Assembly (NCBI GenBank): GCA_965153455.1
Contig: OZ234499.1
Location: forward strand, 13,574,271 to 13,638,270
Length of the DNA stretch: 64,000 bases
Direction: 5' to 3'
DNA from: Sphagnum compactum
Lineage: Eukaryota > Bryophyta > Sphagnopsida > Sphagnales
Every line of letters begins with the position of its first letter. The stretch's first letter is position 1. Shown here one piece after another: positions 28,843-45,877 of the stretch. Position numbers and translations under genes: made by a program. Below the pieces are notes generated by a model. The model saw nothing but the letters and a program-made list of their open reading frames with translations. It searched no databases and was not told where the DNA came from.

Positions 28843-31800
28843 TAAGTTTGGGTTTTGATTTCAGCAACAAAATAGTTTCATAGTTTGAATTCAAATTTGA
28901 TTTTAACAAAATTTTAACCCTCCAATCTAGATACCCCAAAACTTACAACCTACAACCTCAACTTGCCAACATTGGTTATGATATTTCACCTTGCCATCTA
29001 AACAAATTTATTATATGTAGTGATAATATGCATAATGTCCACCTTTGATACATGGATAAAGAACAATAGTTGCAATACAAAGCTTAATTCTCATTTGTTA
29101 TTGCCTTTAGTTTTCCTTCTATGTTTTTTTGTCACCTCTTTTTGAAAATAAGATCTAAATACACCTTCCAACCAAAATATGCATAATTTGTCATCCATAT
29201 AGGTCTATAATTTTGTTTCATTGAATATTGTACAACAAAGTTGTGTACTATTTTGGATGACCATCAAATTTGGATGAATACTCACATTTACTTTCCATTT
29301 AATGATCATAATGTGATTTGGTATGAATGTTTGTACAACAATAAGGTCTTATTCAAATGTGCTTGAAAGTTTGTGGACTATGAAAAAAGGTCTTTTGAAC
29401 GTACAAGTGAACATTTGAACTAGTAATAGGGTCATTCAAATGCACTTGTGCAAATTCAAGACTCTTAAACTTGACCCCAAAATTATTGTAGAGAATTGGA
29501 ACTTACACAAAAATCTTATCTACTTACATACTAGGATCCCTCCCATTCTTAAGGTGTAGGTGTAAGTGTGGCCTACAAATAATTCTATCAATTTCTAAGG
29601 TTTACAATGTGAACAAGGGACTACCTATCTTTGTCTATGCGATAACAACTAATGATGTAACCTATGTTTTGTCCTTCACCATTCATTTGTTTTGAGTGGG
29701 ATGCAATTTGTTGAAGTTATGGCGGCAATGGCATAGGTTTATGAAGGAATGAAGCTTTTGGGATAGAGCTTAGTAGTTGTTTTGTTTGATGTGTGCAGTT
29801 GTAGGGATTCTTAGAGCTGGAGATGGATTAATGGAAGAAGTACAAGAGATGGATGGGTGGAAAAGATAAGTGCCAACTTTTGGACTTAGCAATTTGTGTT
29901 GTTTTTGTGAGAAGTTAGAAAAGTGATTTTGCAATATGTTTGTGTTATGATATCTTTGGGATGAATGCCCCGGGGTTAGATCTTTCTGCTCTTGTATCAA
30001 CTTTCTAGTTTTCCTGCTACGTAAATAATTACAATGCTGATAGGTCTAGTTATGTTTAGAAGCAGTAATGGAGTTGATGACATGCTCTACGGGGTCATGA
30101 AAGGACTGGTCTGTGTGTGTTAATTAAAATCTAAGTTGTGTTCATTTCATTCTGTTGGCATTGTTGTTTTGTGGGGAGTCGAAAATTGAGTACTTAGTCT
30201 TCTAGGAGCTTTAGGCATGGTATTGAATTGCTGGGGAATTCCAGAGTGTTTATGGTTGTTCATTTTCTTAAGATATCTCATAGCTCAAGCTCTGTGTTTG
30301 TCTGCATCTTCATAACTCTAGTTCAGTCAAGTCAGCATGTAGCTTGTTTGGGGAATTGGTGAAGGTGCATACTAGCAAACATTAGGTGTCAAAGAGATTG
30401 CCACATTAGAAGATTGTGATACTAGCCCAATTGAAAGAAGATCCAGAATGATTTGATCCATTTGATGTTCTTCGGTTAGAGTCTTTGATATTTCAATTGG
30501 GTCATGGTTACATAAGTTGACTATCAAATTTGAGTTTCTACAACATGTTCTTGTGACAAATGTTTATGTCAGCTTCAAACTTTGTAATAAGCAAAGTTGT
30601 TATGCCTTTTTTTTTTTTGGTTAAATAAGATCTTTCCTCAAAAACATTGAGAAGATGAGGTGCCCTTCAAATGCAATAGGAACCTTCTCCTAGTGCTTTG
30701 TAATCTATTGAAAGTTTGTTCAAGGGAAAGAAAGCAATTTAAAATTTGTGGCCCCAACCAGTTCAACAAACATGGCATAGGAGTTTGTAAGGATAAAGGT
30801 TGTGGTACAAGAAAAGGGTCTATTTGTAAACCCTTCCATGATTTTGGGACACCTACCACAAGGCTGATAGGTCAAGTGCAAGCTATTAAAAGTTACAAAA
30901 TGGTATAAAGATATCTAACCCCTCTCCTACAAAAAGAACCTTGGATTTTTCTTAGATCAACTCATTTTAAATGTGAAAGAAATAACAATGAATAAAGAAA
31001 TAGAATGGGTGCCTTTTATAATTTTGAAATGTACTTTGATAAGTTGGCATGGGATCCTTCATGAAGTAGAAGACCCCACACCACATTTTGATATAAAATA
31101 ACCCTGGAAATACACTAGGAAAAAAATTTGACAATTCTTTGTGGATGGTTTGATGTTCATCTCATAAATGTTCCCCCAAAACATTTGTATAGTAAAAGGC
31201 AACTTGAAATTGGAATACCCATCACAAGGTCAAAGGCAAGGTGGGGTCCACCACAAGCCCAAAAGGATTGAAAATAAGACCCCCCTTTCATATGTAAAAT
31301 TATTAAATTTCTTATGTGACAACACACAATTGGGAAGTTGTGACTTGGGACTTGAAAAAATTTACTACATAATATGTAATGTGACACATATCATCATTCT
31401 CAAAATACATTGAACAAATGTTGATGTTGTTTGGCAAATCATAATGACCTTGTGGAGTGTGGGCATTTAATTTTACAGAATGCAAATTGGTCAAAATGAA
31501 TTATAAAAACCAAAGGCATTATGTAATTTAAGAATTGAACAATCCTCTTGCCCAAAAAATCAAATTTTTATATAACAAAACTTTCAGATGAATTGTTTTT
31601 GGCAACTTAATGTAAAATATGTTGATCATTTGCCCAATACTTCACTAGTAGTGTGCTAACTAATGTTAAATTTAAATTCATTTGAAAAATATGTAAGTTT
31701 TTTTGTTTCATATGAAAATGGATCAAAATTTCAAATCGTACGAAAATACGTTCATTACTTCATGGTTTGACAATCTATTTTATTGTGAACTTCAAATTTA

Positions 31801-34800
31801 TTTTGTACATCATTTACATTGTACCACAACTACATGTAGCAAAGGACTTCCAAAACAATTGTGTATACTAGAAATCCAAACGTATTTGATGAAAAATTCA
31901 AACTACACATTTCAAATAATGAATGTTTTTAAAATCTAACTTATAAACCTTATAATCCAAGTTTTTGTGACTATCATCAAGTTTTTATCAAGAAAATCAA
32001 AGGGCCCTCTACAAAATATGCATTATCTAACACAATAGTTGGTCAATTTCAAAAGTCCTTACCTATAAAAAAAATTAATTGAATTAAATGAATTTTTATT
32101 TTGAATTTCTTAACACAACTTGGAATGATTATCATAATTTTAAAATGTTAAAACATGAAGATATTTACTATAGTTGACAATTTCATTATGCCCCAACACA
32201 CTTATTGGATCTTATAAATCCATTTTGACCCAAATGTTGATGTTTTAAAAGAAATCAATAATGTCCATTGTGTTCTTTTGGCAACCAAACTTGTAAACCC
32301 CCAACAAAATCTTATATTTTATTTACAAATTTGGTTCAAATTTTGGTTCATTTTATATTGTATGACAAATCCAACAATAATCATAAAGTTTTTAGTACAT
32401 TCTTAGAAATGGAGTTGAATCTAATAATAATTATCAATATTTCCATGTAAATAACAAACACACATAACATTTGCCCTTTCTACATGTCCATGTCCATAAA
32501 TGCGCTGATGTTTTCTTTGTAAAAACATCATTTTGAGTAGGCATAGACTATGAAGTCCATTTATTGATGTCATAATTAGTGTACAAATAATAAACCTCTA
32601 GCTATGGTAATGTCTTTTAATTTCAATTACTAAGAAAATTTGAAAAAAGATACTCATATAACAATCTATATTGTTTTAGGAAGGTAATATCAAAAAAGAA
32701 AAGTGATGAGACCATTTAAAGGTTTAAGGGGACTTTCAAATGTGTGTTTCATCTTTTGTCATAGTCCCTATTGGACTTGTAAATTTTGGAATGTTGAAAG
32801 TACTTTGTTATAAGTAGTATGATAAAAATGGAAATCAAAATTCTTATTTAGGATGTCATTACAAGTCAAAGTGAACAATTAAGTACTTTTGAAGGGTCAA
32901 AATTTGTAGAATCTTAGAAAGTTCATGTAATTGAATTCAAATGTCTTCATTCAAAGTGTTCTATAATGTATTCGATGATATAATCGCTTAAAAAATTGAA
33001 TAAAAAAATGTGAGTCTCAAAAATTTCAAAGTAATAGTTATTTGATACATTGTGTGGGATTTTCTTTCACAAAGACCATGCCTGACCAATTACGAAAAAC
33101 ACAAGAAGAACCCATGAATCAGAATCAGTGTTGGCCAATTTCAAAATTACAACTAAGTCTAAATTTGGACCTAGGTCCAATTCTTAAGACCCAACCAATA
33201 GGTCTAGGTACGGGTAAAACCCAACCCTAGGACAAGCAATATCCTTGAAACCTAAGTCAACTTGGAAAGCCCATAGTTACTAGATCTAGCATAAGACTTT
33301 ATATGTGAGTCTTAAATCCTTTTTTGCAAGTTTTGGATCTTTTATATATACTCACACTAAAATGAAACCTTGCTAATCTAGTGTTTTTGGATAGTAACCG
33401 TTAGTTCTACAAACATTGGGGTGGATTTGGTGTTTTTAGGGCGTTTTTGGTTAGTGTGTCTTTGGATTCATTTTTTTTAGTAATGGAGTTGGATCATTTG
33501 CTTGAGGTTTCAATGGTTTTTTTGTTGGGGGGCTTTTGAAAGGTGTGTGAAAGAAGAAAATAAATTTGGAAAGATTTTTTCAGTGGTGGAAATTATGTTC
33601 CATGAATGTGAATAACATTAAAAACTTATATGTTGCTACAAAATCTTAAGCTCACCTTTCAAGGCAAATTGGGGATGTTGATGGTCAATTGCAAGGTGTA
33701 CCTACATGGGAATTTTTCCATTTTTTTGTTTTTTGCTTGCAAGCTCTAATGAGCTAGAAACTATTTTGTTTATTTGAAGCCTATAAATAATGGTTAGCTG
33801 TTCTAAAAAATGTAGTACACCTTCTACACCCATCATGTTAATATGGCTATTTGTGAATGCCAAAAGAGATTCCAAAATAGTCTAGGACAAAGATTGACAA
33901 CACCAGTTTTGGACCAAACTCAAGGTACTACTCATGCCATGTTTTCCTGACTTTATGGAAAACTCTAATATCCATTAAAAGTAGTTTTACCGTGTATATC
34001 ATTCATTTGGCAAAAATGACCTAACTTGCAAACAATGAGAATCAATTGGGACTTGTTGGCAAGTTCATGTTCAATTTTTGGACCCACATTCCATGTCTTG
34101 GAAACTTTAGTGGGTGCACAATAAGATTGTCAATAAACCACATTTCTCACTTAATTAAGGACAAAACTCTGTTATGGTATATTATTACTAGCTTGTGAGT
34201 TCTTTCAAAGATGTGATTTTGGTGACAAAGGAATGTACTTTCAAATGTGGTGGTCCACTACAGTAATAAACATGGTGCTTTTACAATCAAATGTATTTTG
34301 TGCCTTCCGCTACCAAGTTTGTGACAAAGCAATTTATTTTGAAAGTACAAAGTTTTATTTACCAAAATTTGTTATTACTACTACAATACAAATCAAGGGT
34401 TTTACACTAGTTTTTTTGACAAAACATAATCATATTTTTGGTCATATTAAACATTGGACAAAAATAGCTTAATCAAATCATACTAGTCATTTAAGCCAAA
34501 AACTTGACTAAGTTTGTTTTCACCAAATTGTTTGATGACAATCAAAGGTGTCCATTCTAACAAAGATAATTGAAACCACTAGTTGATGTGACAATAGTAT
34601 TTTTTAATTTAAAATTATATATATATATATATATATATAGATATATAATATTTTCACATTATAAGTTTATTATATAATTAGATGATTCATAATGACAATT
34701 AGTACAATTCTACTTAATAAATATCATTATTTGGTTCACTTCTTAATTTAGTTTCCTAATTGCAATGAAACTTATAAGTTTTAAATTTTCAGCTAACTAA

Positions 34801-37800
34801 ATTTTATAATATTCAAAATTGCAAGAAGTTACAAAATTAAATTAAATTTTATATCTTGAGTTGGGAAATAAAAACCAAGAATAGTAATTATATAAAAGTT
34901 TTATTTTTAAAAAACCCGCAAAGAATAAATTTGATGTTTGAAGTTATATAATTAAAATTCGCATGTCTATATTTTATAGATTTAATTTTTTCTGAATATT
35001 TCACATTATAAACTTATAACATAATTAGGTAATTTTGTAATGAAATTGATTACACATGTACATCATTATTATCATAATTTAATTTCATGACTACATTGAA
35101 ACCTATAATTCCTTTTAGTTTCAAAATGCAAAATATATTACATTAATTTTAAATATAATATAATTGTAATTAATTAATTAATTTTAAAATTAAATATGTT
35201 ATATAATATTTAAAATCCCAAAAAAATTAAAACAGTATATTTAATTTTTATATTTTGAATCGGGAAAAAATCAAAAATAATGATTGTCTTAAATTTTATT
35301 TTAAAAATCTCGCAATGAAATGAATTTCGTTTTTGAAATTATTTAATTAATATTTAGATTTCTTATATTTATATTTATATTTTTAAAATTTAATTTCTAG
35401 TTCATAAACATTAATTAGTTCAAGTCTTATGTGTACATTAGTTTTTTTTAATAATTTAAAACATTAGTTTGATCTTCCATTTTCTCACATGTCATTCCGT
35501 TATATTTGAATTGTTGCCACTTATTTTTATTTTTATATGAAACATTACAAACAACAAATGAGAACATGAAATTCATAATATATTTTCATGTCATATTCCA
35601 TGTCAAAATGTTCTATGTTTATTTTTAATCATTTGGGACATGTCATATTCCACATCAAAATGTTTATGACTATTTTTAAACACTTACAAAATCCATGTAT
35701 ATGTTGAATACTCCACATATGCTTTATTATGTTGTTTGATTTGACTGCAATGTCATTTGAAATTAGTTAAATTAAACACAATTTATTTATTTTTATTGAA
35801 AATAGACATAATGAATCATTATGGATAAGTATGGTTGATTCCACAATTTTTATACCATAATATGCAAACGGTTTCAACATAAATTAAATTATTTCTTATT
35901 TTGCCAAAATTTTGAAAAAACATTGTCTAATTGTGACAAAATTTTGATAATTATTATAAAATCAGATTTTGAAGTATTTCGATTATTGAGTTTGAACTTT
36001 AGACTTGCCACTTCTAAAGTGAAGAATGTGATAGTCTACACACATTTAGATTATCTCACAAAGATAGCAAAGTCATGTTTATTATTTTATATAAATATTA
36101 CTTGCTGAAAATTTCAAAATTAACAAACCAATTACCAAAGTTAAGATTTGAAATTTAATTAATTATTCAGCAATTTGTTATCAAATCCATTCAAGTAGTA
36201 TGGTACTCAAAATGTAGGGGGATAAAAACCATTTTTTTAATGGTTTTTACATGCATACCTATATCTTGAAGTAAAACATCTAGTAGTCTTTTAGTCAAGT
36301 ACCCTAATGGGAGATATTAATGAACATTCAATTTTGCCATTGTTTTGGCTATTGAAGAATGGGCATTCTACTAACCACTTTTGTGCATGCATGTGCATGA
36401 AATTGTAATAGCCCTTCCTTCCAGCTAAAAGCCGAATGAATGTTTTAAAAAAGGAGAATGTGGTGCGACAAGATTTTTTCCCATGTATGTTAATGTCATA
36501 GGTGTTTTTCCTATCATCTTCCAATCAATTATTCACGAGTTTGCTTCAATTATTGACTATGGACATTATTTGGCTTCTCACAAAACTATCCACATACTTG
36601 AATCATTGTTTGTAAAGACAAGTGCACATGGGTTCTTTTGCTTGTTTGAAACTATCTTTAGGATTCTATTGGAACTATGTTGACCCTACACCTTGTAAGA
36701 TAATAATTTTCATTGTGTTGTTGGAAAGTGAGAATACTCTTTGTACGTTGGCACATCTTACAACAAATATAAGAATCAACATGTAAGCAATGTGGTGCTA
36801 GCTATAAGTTCCTTGCAAAGGCAACGTCACTTTTTGAATCAAGCAAGTAAACATAGGAGATTTCTACATAGAATCTTCTATCTAGTTGGCTAAGGAAATG
36901 GACTTTTAGTTTTAGTTTAGAATATGCATCATCAACACAAGGTTTCTTTATCTTCACCAAATGTTTTTTGCTATTCAATCAAACTTTCTTTTATGCAAGT
37001 CCAAAATTTTCATGTTACTTGAACCTTGTACAATTGTGATTCCAAAAGTTCCTATTGTTATTATTTTTTTTTCCCATTTTGTGATGTGGGAATTATGGGT
37101 TGTAACTTCTTGCAAGAGCTCACAAGAGTTATGAGGTTTTCAATCAAGGTATTTTATGTGTTTAAAGGTGGCACTAGTTGGTGTTTTCCTCTATGAAAAT
37201 GTCTCTCATTCTCTTACAATTCCAATGACATAGGTCTCTTTACATGGTTCAATAATTCTTTTTACCATGCTCCTTGCAATTCGTTGTAAATGTTGCATGT
37301 GCAAAAATCCTTCTCAATGTTTTTGTAAGTGTCTATTATCATAAGCAATTTGGCATTCCTCCACATGCTTGAATAATTATGTTTTTTTTAAGTGAAAGAT
37401 CCCTTCATTGTGTGGAAAGTGTGGTTTGCAACTCTTAATATGGGCTAATTGATGAATGATGCATCATGGGTGCAAACAAGATATAAAAAGGCATTACAAG
37501 ACATAACCATTGCTTCATTTCCATTGTGGTAAATGGTTACTTAAGTTAATGTTGAATTGTTTTGATGAATTTACATCACAATATTTTTTTTGTATTGTGG
37601 GAACATTTGGCACATTTTGAAATGAACATAATGAGTATGGAGTACTCAAAACAACTTTTTTAAGACGTGAAATGATTTGAGAATGACATTTTTATGGGAA
37701 AAAAATTATGTACACATTCACATTATAGTATAATGCAATATCTTTTTGGGTCATAAGAATTAAAATGATTTGAAAGTTGATTTGAAAATCACAACTGTAC

Positions 37801-40800
37801 ACACATTCTATAAAATATTCCATTATTAAAGATTGTTCAGATTTTAGTCCTTGTCTTGGATTGACTCCTTATATCATGTTTTGGCCCTCCTAAATTACAT
37901 GTTGATATATATGTCAGGAAAGATGTGGAATCATTGTAAAATTCTAAAAAACTCTTATTAGTAACACCAACTGTGTTATTGTCCATAAGTGGTAGTGTTC
38001 ACCAATTCCATAAATTGATTTAAAACTTCCACACATTTACCAAACCAATAAACTACATTAAAGTTGGCTTGCACAAGAAAGTGATTTGGCTTGTCAAAAT
38101 ATTAAAATCCCATGAACCTAGTATTACAAGTGTGTCGAGAATAAACATAGACATGGTGTCACCAATTTTATGTACCTAGTATTGCCTTTTTGTTTGCTAA
38201 TCTTCTTTCATTGTCAACAAGATTTGTACATAGACTCTTATTGATGACTTCAATTTTGTTTTGAAGGTCCATAATTAGGATTTTTCCAAAAATGTATAAA
38301 ACCTAGTTGCTTCACTATCATTAATGATAAGTTTAATGATAAGAAAAAACTAGTATCTTTGCAAGTTTTTTGCTCTCAATTTTTTTCACAATAAATTATA
38401 AGTATTGAAAAATTCACAATAATTATGAAGATCTAAATACCTTTTACAAGGCCTTGTGAAATTTTTATAAGGGGTCTTTAGATGAAAAACCTTCTTGAGT
38501 AATGTTCATCACACCTTGAAGGTGATACTAATTGTAGTTTGTGAAACATGTGATTGTTGCAAATTATCAAATGGACAAGGTCACTTTCACATAGGTGGAC
38601 ATTAATTCTCATTGCTGGTTGAAATGAAATTTTTTTTGAAATGCATTTCTAGCTTCTTACATGACTTGCCTAACTTGGCTATAGGTTTGAATGTTTTAAT
38701 AGAAGTCACGTTTGGAAAATGTTCGCACTAGTCTTAGTAACAAACCTGACTATTGTTCAAAAGTTGAAAAAAAATTAATTTTCTTAAGCAGCATGTAGAA
38801 GAGAATGGGTTACATGTTTGCATTTTCTTTGACTCAAAATGCTAGAAGGTGATTGAATGGTATGTGATGTGATTTTTAAATTAAAAATGGTAGAAATGTT
38901 CCAATAATATTATATGAGATGTTAATTACAAATGATGTTTATGAACTTTTTGTGAGCACTATCAAATATACATTTCCAATGTAAGTGTTGTAATTTATGA
39001 AAACTTGAAGTTTTGTTGCATCCTTGAGCACCTACTCTACAACACATTGATGCACTTCTCCATTGATGGATTGCAATTGTCATATAAAAATTGTCATTTA
39101 ATTGGCCTAACCTATCCATTTATTCAGAAGTCCCTTATGTTGGCCTTAAAACTACAAACCTTGTTCATGGTGTTAGTTCTTGACATTGATTTCATTATGT
39201 TGGCTTAAACAGAGCAAGAGATGTGAGACGTGCTAGGATTAAGTCTCACAAACATGTATAAGATGCAATTTGTGGAATTAACATTTTTTCAATTAACTTT
39301 TGCAACTATTTGTGATAGAATTGACTTGCATGTGTTTTTGTTTCCAATGTATATTGTGGGTTTAACCTAATGATAAGCACAATTGATTAGATTTTTTTAT
39401 TTTTTTTCTTCCAACTCTTTCTTTTCCTTGCAAGTTTATGAAGTGTGTTTTCCTATGTTGAATTGTGCAATGTTGGTTGCAAAATCACAATGCTAATAGA
39501 TCCTAAGTGACATGGTTCTCAACTTTCAAGCTTTTATGGTTATCAAGTATTCAAGTTTCAACTTATTTGGTTACCAACTTATGGTTTTGAACTTTTGAGC
39601 TTCTCTAGTTATTTCATTATTTGGTTCCTTGGTTTTAATTTTTCAAACATCTTTACTTATCTAGTTTTTCAAATATTTGGTTCTCAAGTTTCCACTTACA
39701 TGATTATTATTATTTTTTGAAATGTCAAGTTTTAAACTTGTGTATTATTTGTCAAGTGACCTATCGAAGTTGTTTACTCAGTTTGGTTTCAAATCTAGTC
39801 AATAGACATAAAGTTCAAGTGAGGTCTACATATTCATAATCTACAATTCCAATATATGCACTGTATACAAAAACACAATCTACAATCACAAAGCCATATG
39901 ATATTATAAAAAACAACTCCCTTCTTGATCATGCTTGATAAATATTCCAAGTTTTGGGTAATACATTGATCGTAAGACATGTAAAGACTTATTCTCCCAA
40001 TTACCATAAATTTAGATACTTTGCATTTACCCAACCATATTGTTCCAAACAACAATTGTGATCAAAATATATTATGTTTTGTTTAAGATTTTGTGTTTAA
40101 GTCATGAAAATGTTACACTAGGTATAATGTTAGTGTTATAGGGATGGAGCCTATCATGGTCATGCCATTTGGGTTTAAACCTTGATGGGGATTTTTGTTT
40201 TAAAATTATTTTGTGAGCTCCATTGTACATGTAATGATGTAGCTTTTCGTTTTTTTGTATTTAATAATAGCTCAATAAATTGAAAAATGATTAAAATATT
40301 GAAATCAGCCCTACCTTGAACCTAAAACCAATGGGTCTTATAAAACTTTAAACTATCAAATTGGAAAACCAACAATCTACAAAATTTAACCTAACCTTGG
40401 GACCCATGAATCTTATTTTGTGAAAATATAAGTTCTCAATCTTGAACAAGAGTGTATTCCTTTTATTAAAAATCATATACCCAAACATGATAGTTCCTTC
40501 AAAATTAGCCAACATTAGTAGGAAGTTTTTGTTGTTAAACATCCCCAAAAACATCAGATGATGTGCATGCAATCCATCAAGAATTGGTGATGTATTATTG
40601 TATATTGATGAGATTTTGGTATCAATAATTGGTGTATATATTGGTTTGAAGCACCAAACCAATCTTGTGTGAACTATTGTCAATTTAACATATACTTGTG
40701 TGGGTTTAATATTTTGTTTACAAATATTTTGGGTGATATTCTACTAGTTTAGTAGGTGGGACCAAAAGTATAGTACCTAATGTCAATAACATGATCATTT

Positions 40801-42971
40801 TGCGAGAAAAAACCTAAGTATGAGTACATTATTCTTCATTCTTCAAATTGAAGTTGATGGTGCACACAATTTTTAAAAAAGAAGGATATGACACTTTCAA
40901 TGAGCAAAGTGCAAATCAAGGTTTGGTAGGGTTTTTCTCATTGGAGCACAAGTCCAATCTAACACCAAAATAGATTAACATTTTTTTATTAGGCTATGGT
41001 TAAGGTGCATTACCTTTGCAAAAACAAGTTGAGTGTTTGGCTGAGGGGCACAAAGTGATCATTTTTAGTTTGTGGGTAGGAGGGTAGGAGCATTGTAATT
41101 TTGGAGGTGTTTATAATGTTGTTTTTATGGAAGCTTTGATTTTTTTCGATTGAGAGGAATGAGTTGATTTTTATGTAGAGAGGAGATAGGAAGGAAATCA
41201 ATGAAATGATAGGATGAAGGGGAAAGATTTTGAAGATAGCTTTTGTTTCCAATGGATAGTTTGTGGCATAAACAAAATTTGGTCTTAAAAAATGAATGTG
41301 TAAACAAATAGAAATAGTAAAGGTAGATGGTATGGTAGTAGGGAACTCAAACTAGTTGATTTAGTGGAATGCACATGGAGATTCTTTGCATGATGCACTT
41401 CCTATTTTTGTAATATCAAATTTCAGTGTTTCTAAATCATTAGAATTTCTATTAAAGTTGTACATAGTCCAACCCTCTTTTGGTATCCTCTTTCATTTTG
41501 TCACTCCCTTTTTATTGTTATTTATAAAGTTCAAAAAAATATGATCAAATAGCAAAACTCAATATGAGATTATTGAATTATGCTATGATTTGCATTTAAT
41601 ATAACCTTGTTGACATCATCCTTTGATTACCTATTTCAAAATTTGCATTGAAAATCACATCCGGGACCAAACTCCTTTTATCACTTGTGAGGATGCAAAA
41701 AACAATTTCATCTTAAGCGTGACACCCAATGCAAATTAATTTAAATAATTTAACACTCATCTAACCATTTTGACTTGTTTTGAACCCCTAATGAACAATT
41801 CCATCCCATGTTTGCAGTACTTTGCAAAAAAACTCAAAAACTCTATTATGTGAAGAATGTTTGAGTGAGATGCAATGGCCTTGAGTAGGTTCAAAAAAAA
41901 TCCAGTGTGCAGCGGGTCAGGTTTGGTGTGAATTAAGAGTATTGCTGGGACACTTGAGACCCATTTGTGTGTTGTTAGTTGATGCACATGCAATTAAATC
42001 TGGAATCTCTAACAGGTATCTCTGAAAGATATTCAGGAACCTCCAGACTCTACCGAGAATATATGAATAATATGCAACTACCTCTGAGAAGAATATGAAT
42101 AGATATCAGCATAATGTTTCGGATGCACTCCAACAGTTGCATTCGGTGTACGATGTTGAAAATCACGCAAATTTTGGACATGGTTCTATTCCTGTCTGGC
42201 AACCATGCATGGTCATGTTCCATCCTAACAAAAACATACAATCTACCCACACTGATCTACATACAGCCATCTACTCTATAGTTTCAATCAGGCTCCGCTT
42301 TGCAGAAAGTGGTCTGTCTATACACAACTTACCATTGTTTCTGAAGCTACTGCATTGTATCCAACTGTTTCAAAAACTCTCTACTAAATTGTCGAACTTA
42401 CTGGATTTATTACTGTTTGAAAACTCTTTTTGTAGATTATTGTTTATCGGATTGATGAGTGTTCACTTGAAAATGAGCCAGAAGCTCCAACAACAACCAA
42501 CAGCAGAATTTACATCTATCTGAGATTGCAGAGAAATCTGTTTGTTGGTAACTGTTCTGTCATTCTTAAAAAATTAACACAACAAGAGAGTGCAGTAATA
42601 ACAATAACCTTATATCACTCACAAAGTATCAAATCATCACCTTCATCATGATGTTTGATATAGCATTGTGCAGACCAGAGCACAAGAGCAAGGTGGGTGA
42701 AAGTTTAAACAGGAGTGGCGCTGGCCAATTTGAGGTGGTGAAGCTGCATCTTGAGACAGTGTGTGTCCAAGATGAGGATGATCACAGATGATGTCACAAG
42801 GTGGGTGAGGTTTTGGTCATCTATCTGTCAATTAAATATGCTACCTTACAAATCTAGAAGAAAGTTTTGAAGATTCTCAAATGAGACTAAACTATTTCTA
42901 AAACATCAATACTTACTCCTTGTGGTCAGAGTCACTCTTCTAAAAACTGCTGTTGATTGTTTTCACAAAAA
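28843..42971. other. long AT-rich gene-free stretch
   Basis: I recognise no gene, RNA or complete mobile element here. ORFs are short and without domain features. A (TA)n tract lies at 34617-34641, inside an especially AT-rich block (34.6-36.0 kb). Composition becomes more balanced from about 42.0 kb; part of 42.5-42.97 kb is probably the 3' UTR of the minus-strand CFIm25 gene. A 142-codon plus-strand ORF at 42095-42523 has no recognisable features. Confidence 0.55.
34617..34641. repeat. (TA)n microsatellite
   Basis: Uninterrupted alternating TA within a very AT-rich block. Confidence 0.85.
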
Positions 42972-44879
<1,908 letters not shown>

Positions 44880-44981
44880 CTTTCCTTCCACCCCTGTTTT
44901 TATACCACACAACCACACAACCCCAACCCTTTTTCGCCTACAAAGAAACCTCCCAACTTCCTCAACAAAAACAATCCTCCT

Positions 44982-45092
44982 CTACTACTACTACTACTAC
45001 TACTACTAGAACTACTCCGTCTGCTGGTGCCTCTACGAGGGTTCATGTCTACTACTCCGTCTGCCGGTGTCTCTACGACGACTCTTCATGTC
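44982..45092. repeat. (CTA)n and a 40-bp tandem duplication upstream of CFIm25
   Basis: A CTA trinucleotide run (44982-45008) is followed by two copies of a unit beginning ACTACTCCGTCTGC (45011-45050 and 45051-45092, the second with a small insertion). This is 100-215 bp upstream of the CFIm25 start codon, in its probable leader or promoter. Confidence 0.8.
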
Positions 45093-45803
45093 ACTAAATC
45101 AGCTCCAAAACCCCAGTCTGTTTTTTTAAAAGATAAAATATATATAATTTCATAATTTATTTTAGGGGCGATTTGTAGCACCGTGGCGACCAAAAATAAT
45201 CCAGTCCGAATTATATGAAGAGTTTTCTTTGGAAAAATACACAAAAAGTTGCCATATTTTGAGGGGAAAACGCATTTCAGAAACGAGAAGGAGAACTCGA
45301 TTTGCAGCGGCAGCAGCATTACAGTACGTAGCAGACTAGCAGTGCTGTTTTTTCGGGGGAATTTTTGCTTGTAGCCAAAAGTGGCGACCATCCAAAGGAA
45401 GAAGCAGAATAAGTGGCGATCAACCTTGAGAAATATTTAGCCAAATATGGCTATGAATCAGATACGAAGTAAAAAATCTTTAATCATCATCGTTTGTATA
45501 TATATATATTTTTTTTAAAATTTTTTTTTTTTGGCTAACAAACTTAAAACCAAATATAGAAGAAGTCTGGCGAGTTTTACTATTTTTTTTCCGCCTCACT
45601 TCTGGCAATTAAAAACCTCTAAATACCACTTCATTTTCCAACTTTTAATTTTTAATTTCGCCACTTCAAAAAAAAAAAAGAAAAAAAAAGACAGGGCTGG
45701 TACGTAAGGTACGATTTAGGGTTTCAAGATTGTGTTTAGGGTTTCAATGTGATCACCACAACCCATGAAAGATCGTTGGAAGCGAAAGCTAATAAACAGA
45801 ACG
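45093..45803. other. intergenic between CFIm25 promoter and tRNA
   Basis: No gene. Near 45.17-45.42 kb there are three variants of a GTGGCGACCA-like word. A/T homopolymers follow (45510-45535, and A-runs at 45669-45690, which are T-runs on the tRNA strand). TTTAGGGTTTC occurs twice near 45714-45745. Confidence 0.55.
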
Positions 45804-45877
45804 TGTCTGAGCCCGGGTTCGAACCGAGGACCTCTAGTGTGTGAGACTAGCGTGATGACCAACTACACCACCCAGAC
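45804..45877 (-). tRNA. tRNA-Val (anticodon CAC)
   Basis: On the minus strand a 74-nt cloverleaf can be drawn. The acceptor stem GTCTGGG pairs with CTCAGAC, with discriminator A. The D-arm is GTG...CAC, the anticodon stem CTAGT/ACTAG has loop CTCACAC, and the T-arm has loop TTCGAAC. It contains one G-T wobble in the acceptor stem and one in the T-stem. Both internal pol III promoter boxes (A and B) are intact. No intron and no encoded CCA. No T-run follows at once; the first strong T-run on this strand is about 115 nt downstream (45669-45690). Confidence 0.95.

Noticed and set aside
42095-42523. 142-codon plus-strand ORF near CFIm25
   Set aside because: No recognisable domain, signal or codon pattern; it is probably in or near 3' flanking DNA of the minus-strand gene.
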